Assembly (NCBI GenBank): GCA_007844125.1 | Contig: CM017567.1 | Location: forward strand, 45,121,914-45,185,913 | Length of the DNA stretch: 64,000 bases | From: Sinonovacula constricta | Taxonomy: Eukaryota > Mollusca > Bivalvia > Cardiida > Solecurtidae | Direction: 5' to 3' | Shown here: piece after piece, positions 24,401 through 37,925 of the stretch | Layout: each line of letters begins with the position of its first letter | Position numbering within the stretch: the stretch's first letter is position 1 | Made by a program: the position numbers and the translations under genes | Notes under the pieces: generated by a model | What the model saw: only the letters and a program-made list of their open reading frames with translations | Told to the model about the DNA's origin: nothing | Databases searched by the model: none

Positions 24401-24636
24401 ACAAGTTAGGTAGCTGGAAGGTCGCTCTACCCTCTTATAGCAACATAATTACGTGCACACCAGGCAAGTCAGGTAGCTGGAAGGTCGCTCTAGCCTCTTA
24501 TAGCAATATAATTACGTGCACACGAGACAAGTCACTTCGCTGGAAGGTCGTTCTAACCACTTATAGCAATATAATTACGTGCACACCAGACAATCAGGTA
24601 GCTGGATGTTTGCTCTGGCCTCTTATAGCAATATAA
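21457..24636. repeat. 63-bp monomer block, second copy plus extension; 1059-codon open frame
   Basis: Repeats the order of 18640-20862 at an offset of 2817 bp and continues for about a further 1 kb. It ends where the ACGTCACACC (62-bp) class begins and breaks the frame. See the first copy for why the open frame is not called a gene. Confidence 0.85.
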
Positions 24637-24769
24637 TTACGTCACACCAGATAAGTCAGGTAGCTGGATGTTTACTCTACCCTCTTATAGCAGTATAATT
24701 ACGTCACACCAGACAAGTCAGGTAGCTGGATGTTTGCTCTGGCCTCTTATAGCAATATAATTACGTCAC

Positions 24770-27700
24770 ACCAGACAAGTCAGGTAGCTGGATGTTTGCT
24801 CTACCCTCTTATAGCAATATAATTACGTCACACCAGACAAGTCAGGCAGCTGGATGTTTACTCTACCCTCTTATAGCAATATAATTACGTCACACCAGAC
24901 AAGTCAGGTAGTTGGAAGGTCGCTCTACCCTCTTAAAGCAATATAATTACGTCACACCAGACAAGTCAGGTAGCTGGAAGGTCGCTCTACCCTCTTATAG
25001 CAATATAATTACGTCACACCAGACAAGTCAGGCAGCTGGAAGGTCGCTCTACCCTCTTATAGCAATATAATTACGTTACACCAGACAAGTCGGGTAGCTG
25101 GATGTTTGCTCTACCCTCTTATAGCAATATAATTACGTCACACCAGACAAGTCAGGTAGCTGGATGTTTACTCTACCCTCTTATAGCAATATAATTACGT
25201 CACACCAGACAAGTCAGGTAGCTGGAAGGTCGCTCTACCCTCTTATAGCAATATAATTACGTCACACCAGACAAGTCAGGTAGCTGGAAGGTCGCTCTAC
25301 CCTCTTATAGCAATATAATTACGTCACACCAGACAAGTCAGGTAGCTGGAAGGTCGCTCTACCCTCTTATAGCAATATAATTACGTCACACCAGACAAGT
25401 CAGGTAGCTGGATGTTTGCTCTACCCTCTTATAGCAATATAATTACGTCACACCAGACAAGTCAGGTAGCTGGATGTTTACTCTACCCTCTTATAGCAAT
25501 ATAATTACGTCACACCAGACAAGTCAGGTAGCTGGAAGGTCGCTCTACCCTCTTATAGCAATATAATTACGTCACACCAGACAAGTCAGGTAGCTGGATG
25601 TTTACTCTACCCTCTTATAGCAATATAATTACGTCACACCAGACAAGTCAGGTAGCTGGAAGGTCGCTCTACCCCCTTATAGCAATATAATTACGTCACA
25701 CCAGACAAGTCAGGTAGCTGGATGTTTGCTCTGGCCTCTTATAGCAATATAATTACGTCACACCAGACAAGTCAGGTAGCTGGATGTTTACTCTACCCTC
25801 TTATAGCAATATAATTACGTCACACCAGACAAGTCAGGTAGCTGGATGTTTGCTCTGGCCTCTAATAGCAATATAATTACGTCACACCAGACAAGTCAGG
25901 TAGCTGGATGTGTACTCTACCCTCTTATAGCAATATAATTACGTCACACCAGACAAGTCAGGAAGCTGGATGTTTACTCTACCCTCTTATAGCAATATAA
26001 TTACGTCACACCAGACAAGTCAGGTAGCTGGATGTTCGCTCTACCCTCTTATAGCAATATAATTACGTCACACCAGACAAGTCAGGTAGCTGGAAGGTCG
26101 CTCTACCCTCTTATAGCAATATAATTACGTCACACCAGACAAGTCAGGTAGCTGGATGTTTACTCTACCCTCTTATAGCAATATAATTACGTCACACCAG
26201 ACAAGTCAGGTAGCTGGAAGGTCGCTCTACCCTCTTATAGCAATATAATTACGTCACACCAGACAAGTCAGGTAGCTGGAAGGTATCTACCCTCTTATAG
26301 CAATATAATTACGTCACACCAGACAAGTCAGGTAGCTGGATGTTTACTCTACCCTCTTATAGCAATATAATTACGTCACACCAGACAAGTCAGGTAGCTG
26401 GATGTTTGCTCTGGCCTCTAATAGCAATATAATTACGTCACACCAGACAAGTCAGGTAGCTGGATGTGTACTCTACCCTCTTATAGCAATATAATTACGT
26501 CACACCAGACAAGTCAGGAAGCTGGATGTTTACTCTACCCTCTTATAGCAATATAATTACGTCACACCAGACAAGTCAGGTAGCTGGATGTTCGCTCTAC
26601 CCTCTTATAGCAATATAATTACGTCACACCAGACAAGTCAGGTAGCTGGAAGGTCGCTCTACCCTCTTATAGCAATATAATTACGTCACACCAGACAAGT
26701 CAGGTAGCTGGATGTTTACTCTACCCTCTTATAGCAATATAATTACGTCACACCAGACAAGTCAGGTAGCTGGATGTTTACTCTACCCTCTTATAGCAAT
26801 ATAATTACGTCACACCAGACAAGTCAGGTAGCTGGAAGGTCGCTCTACCCTCTTATAGCAATATAATTACGTGCACACCAGACAAGTCAGGTAGCTGGAA
26901 GGTCGCTCTACCCTCTTATAGCAATATAATTACGTGCACACCAGACAAGTCAGGTAGCTGGATGTTTACTCTACCCTCTTATAGCAATATAATTACGTCA
27001 CACCAGACAAGTCAGGAAGCTGGATGTTTACTCTACCCTCTTATAGCAATATCATTACGTCACACCAGACAAGTCAGATAGCTGGTTGTTTACTCTACCC
27101 TCTTATAGCAATATAATTACGTCACACCAGACAAGTCAGGTAGCTGGATGTTTGCTCTGGCCTCTTATAGCAATATAATTACGTGCACACCAGACAAGTC
27201 AGGTAGCTGGAAGGTCGCTCTACCCTTTTATAGCAATATAATTACGTGCACACCAGACAAGTCACTTCGCTGGAAGGTCGTTCTACACTTTTATAGCAAT
27301 ATAATTACGTCACACCAGACAAGTCAGGTAGCTGGAAGGTATCTACCCTTTTATAGCAATATAATTACGTCACACCAGACAAGTCAGGTAGCTGGAAGGT
27401 ATCTACACTTTTATAGCAATATAATTACGTCACACCAGACAAGTCAGGTAGCTGGAAGGTCGCTCTAGCCTCTAATAGCAATATAATTACGTGCACACCA
27501 GACAAGTCAGGTAGCTGGAAGTTATCTACACTTTTATAGCAATATAATTACGTGCACACCAGACAAGTCAGGTAGCTGGAAGGTCGCTACCCTCTTATAA
27601 CAATATAATTACGTGCATACCAGACAAGTCAGGTAGCTGGAAGGTCACTACCCTCTTATAGCAATATAATTACGTGCACACCAGACAAGTCAGGTAGCTG

Positions 27701-28975
27701 GAAGGTCGCTACCCTCTTATAACAATATAATTACGTGCATACCAGACAAGTCAGGTAGCTGGAAGGTCACTACCCTCTTATAGCAATATAATTACGTGCA
27801 CCCCAGACAAGTCAGGTAGCTGGAAGGTCACTACCCTCTTATAGCAATATAATTACGTCACACCAGACAAGTCAGGTAGCTGGAAGGTCGCTCTAGACTC
27901 TAATAGTGATATAATTATGTGCACACCAGACAAGTCAGGTAGCTGGAAGGTATCTACCCTTTTATAGCAATATAATTACGTGCACACCAGACAAGTCAGG
28001 TAGCTGGAAGGTCGCTCTAGCCTCTTATAGCAATATAATTACGTGCACACCAGACAAGTCAGGTCGCTGGAAGGTCGCTCTAGCCTCTTATAGCAATATA
28101 ATTACGTGCACACCAGACAAGTTAGGTAGCTGGAAGGTCGCTCTAGCCTCTTATAGCAATATAATTACGTGCACACCAGACAAGTCAGATCGCTGGAACG
28201 TCGCTCTACCCTCTTATAGCAATATAATTACGTGCACACGAGACAAGTCACTTCGCTGGAAGGTCGTTCTAACCTCTTATAGCAATATAATTACGTGCAC
28301 ACCAGGCAAGTCAGGTAGCTGGAAGGTCGCTCTACCCTCTAATAGTGATATAATTACGTGCACACCAGATAAGTCAGGTAGCTGGAAGGTCGCTCTACCC
28401 TCTAATAGTGATATAATTACGTGCACACCAGACAAGTCAGGTCGCTGGATGTTCGCTCTACCCTCTTATAGCAACATAATTACGTGCACACGAGACAAGT
28501 CACTTCGCTGTAAGGTCGTTCTACACTTTTATAACAATATAATTACGTGCACACTAGACAAGTCAGGTAGCTGGAAGGTCGCTCTACCCTCTTATAGCAA
28601 TATAATTACGTGCACACCAGACAAGTCAGGTAGCTGGAAGGTCGCTCTACCCTCTTATAGCAATATAATAACGTGCACACCAGACAAGTCAGATCGCTGG
28701 AAGGTCGCTCTACCCTCTTATAGCAATATTATTACGTGCACACCAGACAAGTCAGGTAGTTGGAAGGTCGCTCTACCCTTTTATAGCAATATAATTACGT
28801 GCACACGAGACAAGTCACTTCGCTGGAAGGTCGTTCTACACTTTTATAGCAATATAATTACGTGCACACCAGACAAGTCAGGTAGCTGGAAGGTCGCTAC
28901 CCTCTTATAGCAATATAATAACGTGCACACCAGACAAGTCAGGTAGCTGGAAGGTCGCTCTACCCTCTTATAGCA
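24770..28975. repeat. Higher-order satellite segment, first copy (about 4.2 kb)
   Basis: Mostly 62-bp ACGTCACACC monomers up to about 26.87 kb, then mixed classes. It is repeated almost exactly from 29116. Marker variants: TCTTAAAGCA at 24931 and 29277, GTTACACC at 25075 and 29421 (offset 4346 bp). Identical segments at 27148 and 30687 (offset 3539 bp), and at 28449 and 31744 (offset 3295 bp), show that the second copy lacks about 0.8 kb and then about 0.24 kb. Confidence 0.85.
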
Positions 28976-29115
28976 ATATAATTACGTCACACCAGACAAG
29001 TCAGGTAGCTGGATGTTTACTCTACCCTCTTATAGCAATATAATTACGTCACACCAGACAAGTCAGGTCGCTGGATGTTCGCTCTAGCCTCTTATAGCAA
29101 TATAATTATGTGCAC

Positions 29116-32100
29116 ACCAGACAAGTCAGGTAGCTGGATGTTTGCTCTACCCTCTTATAGCAATATAATTACGTCACACCAGACAAGTCAGGCAGCTGGA
29201 TGTTTACTCTACCCTCTTATAGCAATATAATTACGTCACACCAGACAAGTCAGGTAGTTGGAAGGTCGCTCTACCCTCTTAAAGCAATATAATTACGTCA
29301 CACCAGACAAGTCAGGTAGCTGGAAGGTCGCTCTACCCTCTTATAGCAATATAATTACGTCACACCAGACAAGTCAGGCAGCTGGAAGGTCGCTCTACCC
29401 TCTTATAGCAATATAATTACGTTACACCAGACAAGTCGGGTAGCTGGATGTTTGCTCTACCCTCTTATAGCAATATAATTACGTCACACCAGACAAGTCA
29501 GGTAGCTGGATGTTTACTCTACCCTCTTATAGCAATATAATTACGTCACACCAGACAAGTCAGGTAGCTGGAAGGTCGCTCTACCCTCTTATAGCAATAT
29601 AATTACGTCACACCAGACAAGTCAGGTAGCTGGAAGGTCGCTCTACCCTCTTATAGCAATATAATTACGTCACACCAGACAAGTCAGGTAGCTGGAAGGT
29701 CGCTCTACCCTCTTATAGCAATATAATTACGTCACACCAGACAAGTCAGGTAGCTGGATGTTTGCTCTACCCTCTTATAGCAATATAATTACGTCACACC
29801 AGACAAGTCAGGTAGCTGGATGTTTACTCTACCCTCTTATAGCAATATAATTACGTCACACCAGACAAGTCAGGTAGCTGGAAGGTCGCTCTACCCTCTT
29901 ATAGCAATATAATTACGTCACACCAGACAAGTCAGGTAGCTGGATGTTTACTCTACCCTCTTATAGCAATATAATTACGTCACACCAGACAAGTCAGGTA
30001 GCTGGAAGGTCGCTCTACCCCCTTATAGCAATATAATTACGTCACACCAGACAAGTCAGGTAGCTGGATGTTTGCTCTGGCCTCTTATAGCAATATAATT
30101 ACGTCACACCAGACAAGTCAGGTAGCTGGATGTTTACTCTACCCTCTTATAGCAATATAATTACGTCACACCAGACAAGTCAGGTAGCTGGATGTTTGCT
30201 CTGCCTCTAATAGCAATATAATTACGTCACACCAGACAAGTCAGGTAGCTGGATGTGTACTCTACCCTCTTATAGCAATATAATTACGTCACACCAGACA
30301 AGTCAGGAAGCTGGATGTTTACTCTACCCTCTTATAGCAATATAATTACGTCACACCAGACAAGTCAGGTAGCTGGATGTTCGCTCTACCCTCTTATAGC
30401 AATATAATTACGTCACACCAGACAAGTCAGGTAGCTGGAAGGTCGCTCTACCCTCTTATAGCAATATAATTACGTCACACCAGACAAGTCAGGTAGCTGG
30501 ATGTTTACTCTACCCTCTTATAGCAATATAATTACGTCACACCAGACAAGTCAGGTAGCTGGATGTTTACTCTACCCTCTTATAGCAATATCATTACGTC
30601 ACACCAGACAAGTCAGATAGCTGGTTGTTTACTCTACCCTCTTATAGCAATATAATTACGTCACACCAGACAAGTCAGGTAGCTGGATGTTTGCTCTGGC
30701 CTCTTATAGCAATATAATTACGTGCACACCAGACAAGTCAGGTAGCTGGAAGGTCGCTCTACCCTTTTATAGCAATATAATTACGTGCACACCAGACAAG
30801 TCACTTCGCTGGAAGGTCGTTCTACACTTTTATAGCAATATAATTACGTCACACCAGACAAGTCAGGTAGCTGGAAGGTATCTACCCTTTTATAGCAATA
30901 TAATTACGTCACACCAGACAAGTCAGGTAGCTGGAAGGTATCTACACTTTTATAGCAATATAATTACGTCACACCAGACAAGTCAGGTAGCTGGAAGGTC
31001 GCTCTAGCCTCTAATAGCAATATAATTACGTGCACACCAGACAAGTCAGGTAGCTGGAAGTTATCTACACTTTTATAGCAATATAATTACGTGCACACCA
31101 GACAAGTCAGGTAGCTGGAAGGTCACTACCCTCTTATAGCAATATAATTACGTCACACCAGACAAGTCAGGTAGCTGGAAGGTCGCTCTAGACTCTAATA
31201 GTGATATAATTATGTGCACACCAGACAAGTCAGGTAGCTGGAAGGTATCTACCCTTTTATAGCAATATAATTACGTGCACACCAGACAAGTCAGGTAGCT
31301 GGAAGGTCGCTCTAGCCTCTTATAGCAATATAATTACGTGCACACCAGACAAGTCAGGTCGCTGGAAGGTCGCTCTAGCCTCTTATAGCAATATAATTAC
31401 GTGCACACCAGACAAGTTAGGTAGCTGGAAGGTCGCTCTAGCCTCTTATAGCAATATAATTACGTGCACACCAGACAAGTCAGTTCGCTGGAACGTCGCT
31501 CTACCCTCTTATAGCAATATAATTACGTGCACACGAGACAAGTCACTTCGCTGGAAGGTCGTTCTAACCTCTTATAGCAATATAATTACGTGCACACCAG
31601 GCAAGTCAGGTAGCTGGAAGGTCGCTCTACCCTCTAATAGTGATATAATTACGTGCACATCAGATAAGTCAGGTAGCTGGAAGGTCGCTCTACCCTCTAA
31701 TAGTGATATAATTACGTGCACACCAGACAAGTCAGGTCGCTGGATGTTCGCTCTACCCTCTTATAGCAACATAATTACGTGCACACGAGACAAGTCACTT
31801 CGCTGTAAGGTCGTTCTACACTTTTATAACAATATAATTACGTGCACACTAGACAAGTCAGGTAGCTGGAAGGTCGCTCTACCCTCTTATAGCAATATAA
31901 TTACGTGCACACCAGACAAGTCAGGTAGCTGGAAGGTCGCTCTACCCTCTTATAGCAATATAATAACGTGCACACCAGACAAGTCAGATCGCTGGAAGGT
32001 CGCTCTACCCTCTTATAGCAATATTATTACGTGCACACCAGACAAGTCAGGTAGTTGGAAGGTCGCTCTACCCTTTTATAGCAATATAATTACGTGCACA

Positions 32101-32270
32101 CGAGACAAGTCACTTCGCTGGAAGGTCGTTCTACACTTTTATAGCAATATAATTACGTGCACACCAGACAAGTCAGGTAGCTGGAAGGTCGCTACCCTCT
32201 TATAGCAATATAATAACGTGCACACCAGACAAGTCAGGTAGCTGGAAGGTCGCTCTACCCTCTTATAGCA
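29116..32270. repeat. Higher-order satellite segment, second copy
   Basis: A near-identical duplicate of 24770-28975 with two internal deletions of whole monomer sets and a 1-bp deletion (CTCTGCCTCT at about 30190, for CTCTGGCCTCT). Adjacent placement suggests unequal exchange. Confidence 0.85.
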
Positions 32271-33609
32271 ATATAATTACGTCACACCAGACAAGTCAGG
32301 TAGCTGGATGTTTACTCTACCCTCTTATAGCAATATAATTACGTCACACCAGACAAGTCAGGTCGCTGGATGTTCGCTCTAGCCTCTTATAGCAATATAA
32401 TTATGTGCACACCAGACAAGTCAGGTAGCTGGAAGGTATCTACCCTTTTATAGCAATATAATTACGTGCACACCAGACAAGTCAGGTAGCTGGAAGGTCG
32501 CTCTAGCCTCTTATAGCAATATAATTACGTGCACACCAGACAAGTCAGGTCGCTGGAAGGTCGCTCTACCCTCTTATAGCAATATAATTACGTGCACACT
32601 AGACAAGGTAGGTAGCTGGAAGGTCGCTCTACCCTCTTATAGCAATATAATTACGTGCACACCAGACAAGTCAGGCAGCTGGAAGGTCGCTCTACCCTCT
32701 TATAGCAATATAATTACGTGCACACCAGACAAGTTAGGTAGCTGGTTGTTCGCTCTAGCCTCTTATAGCAATATAATTACGTGCACACCAGACAAGTCAG
32801 GTAGCTGGAAGGTCGCTCTACCCTCTTATAGCAATATAATTACGTGCACACCAGACAAGTCAGGTAGTTGGAAGGTCGCTCTACCCTCTTATAGCAATAT
32901 AATTACGTGCACACCAGACAAGTCAGGTCGCTGGAAGGTCGCTCTACCCTCTTATAGCAATATAATTACGTGCACACTAGGCATGGTAGGTAGCTGGAAG
33001 GTCGCTCTACCCTCTTATAGCAATATAATTACGTGCACACCAGACAAGTCAGGTCGCTGGAAGGTCGCTCTACCCTCTTATAGCAATATAATTACGTGCA
33101 CACCAGACAAGTCAGGTAGCTGGAAGGTCGCTCTACCCTCTTATAGCAATATAATTACGTGCACACCAGACAAGTTAGGTAGCTGGAAGGTCGCTCTACC
33201 CTCTTATAGCAAATATAATAACGTGCACACCAGACAAGTCAGGTAGCTGGAAGGTCGCTCTACCCTCTTATAGCAATATAATTACGTGCACACCAGACAA
33301 GTTAGGTAGCTGGAAGGTCGCTCTACCCTCTTATAGCAAATATAATAACGTGCACACCAGAGAAGTCAGGTCGCTGGAAGGTCGCTCTACCCTCTTATAG
33401 CAATATAATTACGTGCACACCAGACAAGTTAGGTAGCTGGATGTTCGCTCTACCCTCTTATAGCAATATAATAACGTGCACACCAGACAAGTCAGGTCGC
33501 TGGAAGGTCGCTCTACCCTCTTATAGCAATATAATAACGTGCACACCAGACAAGTCAGGTCGCTGGAAGGTCGCTCTACCCTCTTATAGCAATATTATTA
33601 CGTGCATAC

Positions 33610-34924
<1,315 letters not shown>

Positions 34925-34960
34925 TGACCAGTGCAAAGCAATATTTTTCCCGCAATTGTT

Positions 34961-34976
34961 GGCCCTAAAAAGGGCC
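34961..34976 (-). promoter_or_regulatory. Histone-type mRNA 3' hairpin, copy A
   Basis: On the minus strand GGCCCT-TTTT-AGGGCC is a perfect 6-bp stem with a 4-nt loop, 177 nt after the stop codon. Purine-rich GCGGGAAAAA follows after about 7 nt, where a U7 snRNA-pairing element would lie. This is the only copy in which all six pairs are Watson-Crick. Confidence 0.75.
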
Positions 34977-35153
34977 GTTATGAAGTCATGGCTGACGTTT
35001 CCTTCCCTAGAAGACGTGGCCTGTGTGTGGTTATTGTTAGCTGTTCTGGAACAGAACCCTTGCAAACGAGGATGATATACAAGCGACAAGGTCTTCACCA
35101 GACACGGGATATCTTCTTCTATTATAACCATCACCAACAACACCACCATCGTC

Positions 35154-35504
35154 TCAGTCTTCGCCATCGCTGTATTCGTCGTCAGACCCGGTTACTATGG
35201 TAACGTTCTGATTGTAAAGATTCTTCCTCAGTTCCGCGACCTCCTCAGCACAGTCACGAGCGTATTCGTAATACATGTTCCTCACTCCCTCCGTCACGGC
35301 GATCCGAACCCGGTAGTTATAGCGGAAGCCGCGGTATCCGTCGTCCTTGGCCACATTGTAACGTTTGGTGAGACCTCGGATTTTATCGTTGAGTTGGATG
35401 ACGGCTTGGCAGGATCGAGCCAGCTTTTTCTCCACTAATGCCAATTTCTGGACTTTAGCCTCTCGACTGTTTCCCATGACAGCTGGAACTGATGATGCAC
35501 CCAT
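35154..35504 (-). CDS. Array gene copy A: 116-residue helical protein with acidic tail
   Basis: Function unknown; I recognise no named family. The protein starts MGASSVPAVMGNSREAKVQK. Residues about 13-50 and 68-100 look strongly helical with heptad-like Leu/Val/Ala spacing, suggesting a helical hairpin or coiled-coil dimer. A Tyr/Arg-rich centre (GYRGFRYNYRVR) separates them, and the last ten residues are almost all Ser/Asp/Glu. There is no signal peptide or membrane segment. The start is fixed by a TATA box (TATAAAATA, 35557-35549) 45 bp upstream of the ATG, which predicts a 5' UTR of only about 20 nt, as in histone genes. The gene is intronless with a 3' histone-type hairpin. Copy-specific changes are RKNLY and the tail TGSDDEYSDGED. 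Its 3' region is the most diverged in the array, as expected for an edge unit. Acidic tail, compact gene and hairpin together suggest S-phase or germline expression and a chromatin role; that is inference. Confidence 0.8.
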   Translation of the reverse strand: MGASSVPAVMGNSREAKVQKLALVEKKLARSCQAVIQLNDKIRGLTKRYNVAKDDGYRGFRYNYRVRIAVTEGVRNMYYEYARDCAEEVAELRKNLYNQNVTIVTGSDDEYSDGED

Positions 35505-37240
35505 GATAGGATGAGAATCAAGAATGATGCTGAGATGTGTGCACTTCGTATTTTATAGAGAACTGTAGTTTTATTGAAGCTGATCGTATATTGGCTGGTC
35601 GATTACTATGACACGTGTCACTTGCCGGGAACGAAAACTGAATTGTACCGGAAATCCGCGTCACGTGGTAGAAAAATGGCGGCTGGCTCTTGTCGTCGAC
35701 AACACACACGATTGGCGGACCTGAAAACACATGCCTGATTGAATTAAGGAATTATTATGCGGTCCAGTGTATACACGGACAAATGGTTAGCTGATTATTG
35801 CACAGTCTTCACAACTTAAATGATATACTACATGACACATTTTGATTTAAATGAAGCTTATTTTTAAAATTATAATACAAGTCATTCTTACATTCTTTCA
35901 ATTCATTTATAATATTTACGGGTATTGGTATTTTTTTAAATAATGATACTTAACTTAATTTTAGGAATTAACATATTCTTTTAAATAAAAATTAAGATGA
36001 TTTCTTTTGCTGAATGCAAAATGTTAGTTGCGCTTTTTATTTAAAAGTAATATTTAAGGTTGATATATATGACATTTGATGCAAAGAAATACAATGTTCT
36101 ACATTATTTATGGTTTAACATGTTCCCTGTCAAATGAAAGATGCCTTCATTGAAAACAAATGGCACTAACAATAATTTTAAATGAAGATTTTATGTCACA
36201 AACTAATGTATTGTGTGCTTAGTTAATGACTGACTTATGACATCAAAACACAATAAATATAAATAGTAGTGTATATCACCATTTAAACTGAAAGGTAAAA
36301 CCAGAAGCGGTCGTTTTTCTAATTCTGGTTTATTTAGATTTTATCTGTTAACCGTCATCCATAGACTTTCGCTCAGCCAGGTATTGGAGTGTCATATCAC
36401 GTGACGTATAGACAGACACGTGTCACGCGGTCTTAGGAATTCCTAATTCATACATGTCTTAATTGACAGATGAGTCTATGTGGATTTAATTAACACGTTA
36501 CATAATTAACACAAACGTGATTGAATAATGACCAGCTTAGTAAACAGAATTATTATAAATAAGGTTTATGTATCAAAATGTTGCCAGTATTAAATGCTGA
36601 AAAATGACACCTCCAAATGTTATATTTCTTGCAATTGTCAATTAGCTTCATTTTAACAAGCACACAAGTTGCAATGTTTGTCATTAGATTGAAGAAAGTA
36701 ATTATTTACCTGTAATTTTTCTGAACAATATTTGTGGTATTATTTTTGTAATGATAAAAGATGATCATAATAACTACATATGTTATAATTATCTGGGTAG
36801 CTCCTAAATGTGCCAATACTGTGTGAGATTCTACCTCACATCCAACCTCAACAGGGCTAGTTAGAGGTCTTTAATGTGCTCAACATTGTATATAAGTCCA
36901 TCAGTGGTTGTGAAATTAAACGATTTGTAAACGTGTTGTTGTTTTTCAGAAAAAGCAAATCGAACCGAACATAAATGTAGAAACGAAGGTTTGCTTATTT
37001 AACGAAAGATAATGCAAATTTAAAATACAAACTTTATTGTGTCTAAATCTTCAATCGTCTTTTATGGCAGACCACGTAATTACTTCAAATATTTATATGT
37101 GTCAATTGTCTATTTTATTTGATGATGTGCCATGTAAATAATTATTTACAGGTGTCCGTACAAAATCTAATTGTTTGACGGTATTCCAATGCTTTAATAA
37201 AAATGACAATTGCAAATTCAATATTCTCTCAGAATTTGTT
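35505..37240. other. Array spacer (A to B), representative of all spacers
   Basis: The promoter-proximal 170 bp carry CACGTG and CCAAT motifs. The rest is AT-rich and non-coding. Notable words present in most units are: an E-box cluster CACGTGACGT (36398-36407) and GACACGTGTC (36415-36424); a 14-bp palindrome TTAGGAATTCCTAA (36433-36446); a plus-strand TATATAAG (36889-36896); and two good plus-strand acceptor-like sites, TTGTTTTTCAG (ending 36949) and ATTATTTACAG (ending 37151). No open frame is credible. The other spacers have the same content. Confidence 0.6.
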
Positions 37241-37256
37241 GACCCTAAAAAGGGCC
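37223..37256 (-). promoter_or_regulatory. Histone-type 3' hairpin and purine-rich element, copy B
   Basis: On the minus strand GGCCCT-TTTT-AGGGTC (37256-37241) has one G-U pair in the stem and lies 145 nt after the stop. It is followed by AACAAATT and then CTGAGAGAAT (37232-37223), resembling the histone downstream element. The ATTAAA word further downstream could act as an alternative polyadenylation signal. Confidence 0.75.
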
Positions 37257-37401
37257 ATTGTGACGTCATGTCAGACATGTGTCTTTTGAGTAGAAGGCGT
37301 GGCGTTGTGAGGATGTTTGTATGCGACCTTAGTGTTCTGGAACAGAAGCCTAACTTGAGCGGCTGTATACCAGCGAAATTATCATCGTCACCATCATCGG
37401 G

Positions 37402-37752
37402 TCAGTCTTCGTCGCCGCTGTGTTCGTCGTCAGACTCGGTTACTATGGTAACGTTCTGATTGTAAAGATCTTTCCTCAGTTCCGCAACCTCCTCAGCACA
37501 GTCACGAGCGTATTCGTAATACATGTTTCTCACTCCCTCCGTCACGGCGATCCGAACCCGGTAATTATAGCGGAAGCCGCGGTATCCGTCGTCCTTGGCC
37601 ACATTGTAACGTTTGGTGAGACCTCGGATTTTATCGTTGAGTTGGATGACGGCTTGGCAGGATCGAGACAGCTTTTTCTCCACTAATGCCAATTTCTGGA
37701 CTTTAGCCTCTCGACTGTTTCCCATGACAGCTGGAATTGATGATCCACCCAT
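37402..37752 (-). CDS. Array gene copy B
   Basis: A full 116-codon frame. Differences from copy A include MGGSSIPAVM, KKLSRS, RKDLY and the tail TESDDEHSGDED, which is the commonest tail in the array. TATA box TATAAAATA at 37805-37797. The promoter has lost 13 bp that contain the proximal CACGTG in other units. The frame is intact, so it is probably expressible. General architecture as in copy A. Confidence 0.8.
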   Translation of the reverse strand: MGGSSIPAVMGNSREAKVQKLALVEKKLSRSCQAVIQLNDKIRGLTKRYNVAKDDGYRGFRYNYRVRIAVTEGVRNMYYEYARDCAEEVAELRKDLYNQNVTIVTESDDEHSGDED

Positions 37753-37789
37753 GATAGGATGAGAATCAAGAATGATGCTGAGATGTGTG

Positions 37790-37925
37790 CACTTCGTATT
37801 TTATAGAGAACTGTAGTTTTATTGAAGCTGATCGTATATTGGCTGGTCGATTACTATGACACGTGTCACTTGCCGGGAACGAAAACTGAATTGTACCGGA
37901 AATGGTAGAAAAATGGCGGCTGGCT
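37790..37925 (-). promoter_or_regulatory. Core promoter of array gene copy B (model for all copies)
   Basis: On the minus strand, reading towards the gene: a YY1-like GCCGCCATTTTT (37921-37910), the palindromic E-box GACACGTGTC (37867-37858), CCAAT in AGCCAATATACG (37842-37838), then TATAAAATA (37805-37797). The spacing resembles compact histone promoters. In copies E and I the TATA word has changed to TTTAAAAAA, and in H to TTTAAAATA. Confidence 0.6.

Noticed and set aside
18640..24636. Giant repetitive proteins encoded by the satellite
   Set aside because: The open frame follows from a stop-free 63-bp consensus; adjacent array blocks of the same satellite shift frame freely, and there is no start context, exon structure or domain.
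37175..37459. Plus-strand 94- and 88-codon frames repeated in every array unit
   Set aside because: They are antisense to the 3' UTR and body of the 116-codon gene. The 94-codon frame lacks an ATG at its start and has a stop just upstream. The minus-strand gene has the promoter and hairpin.
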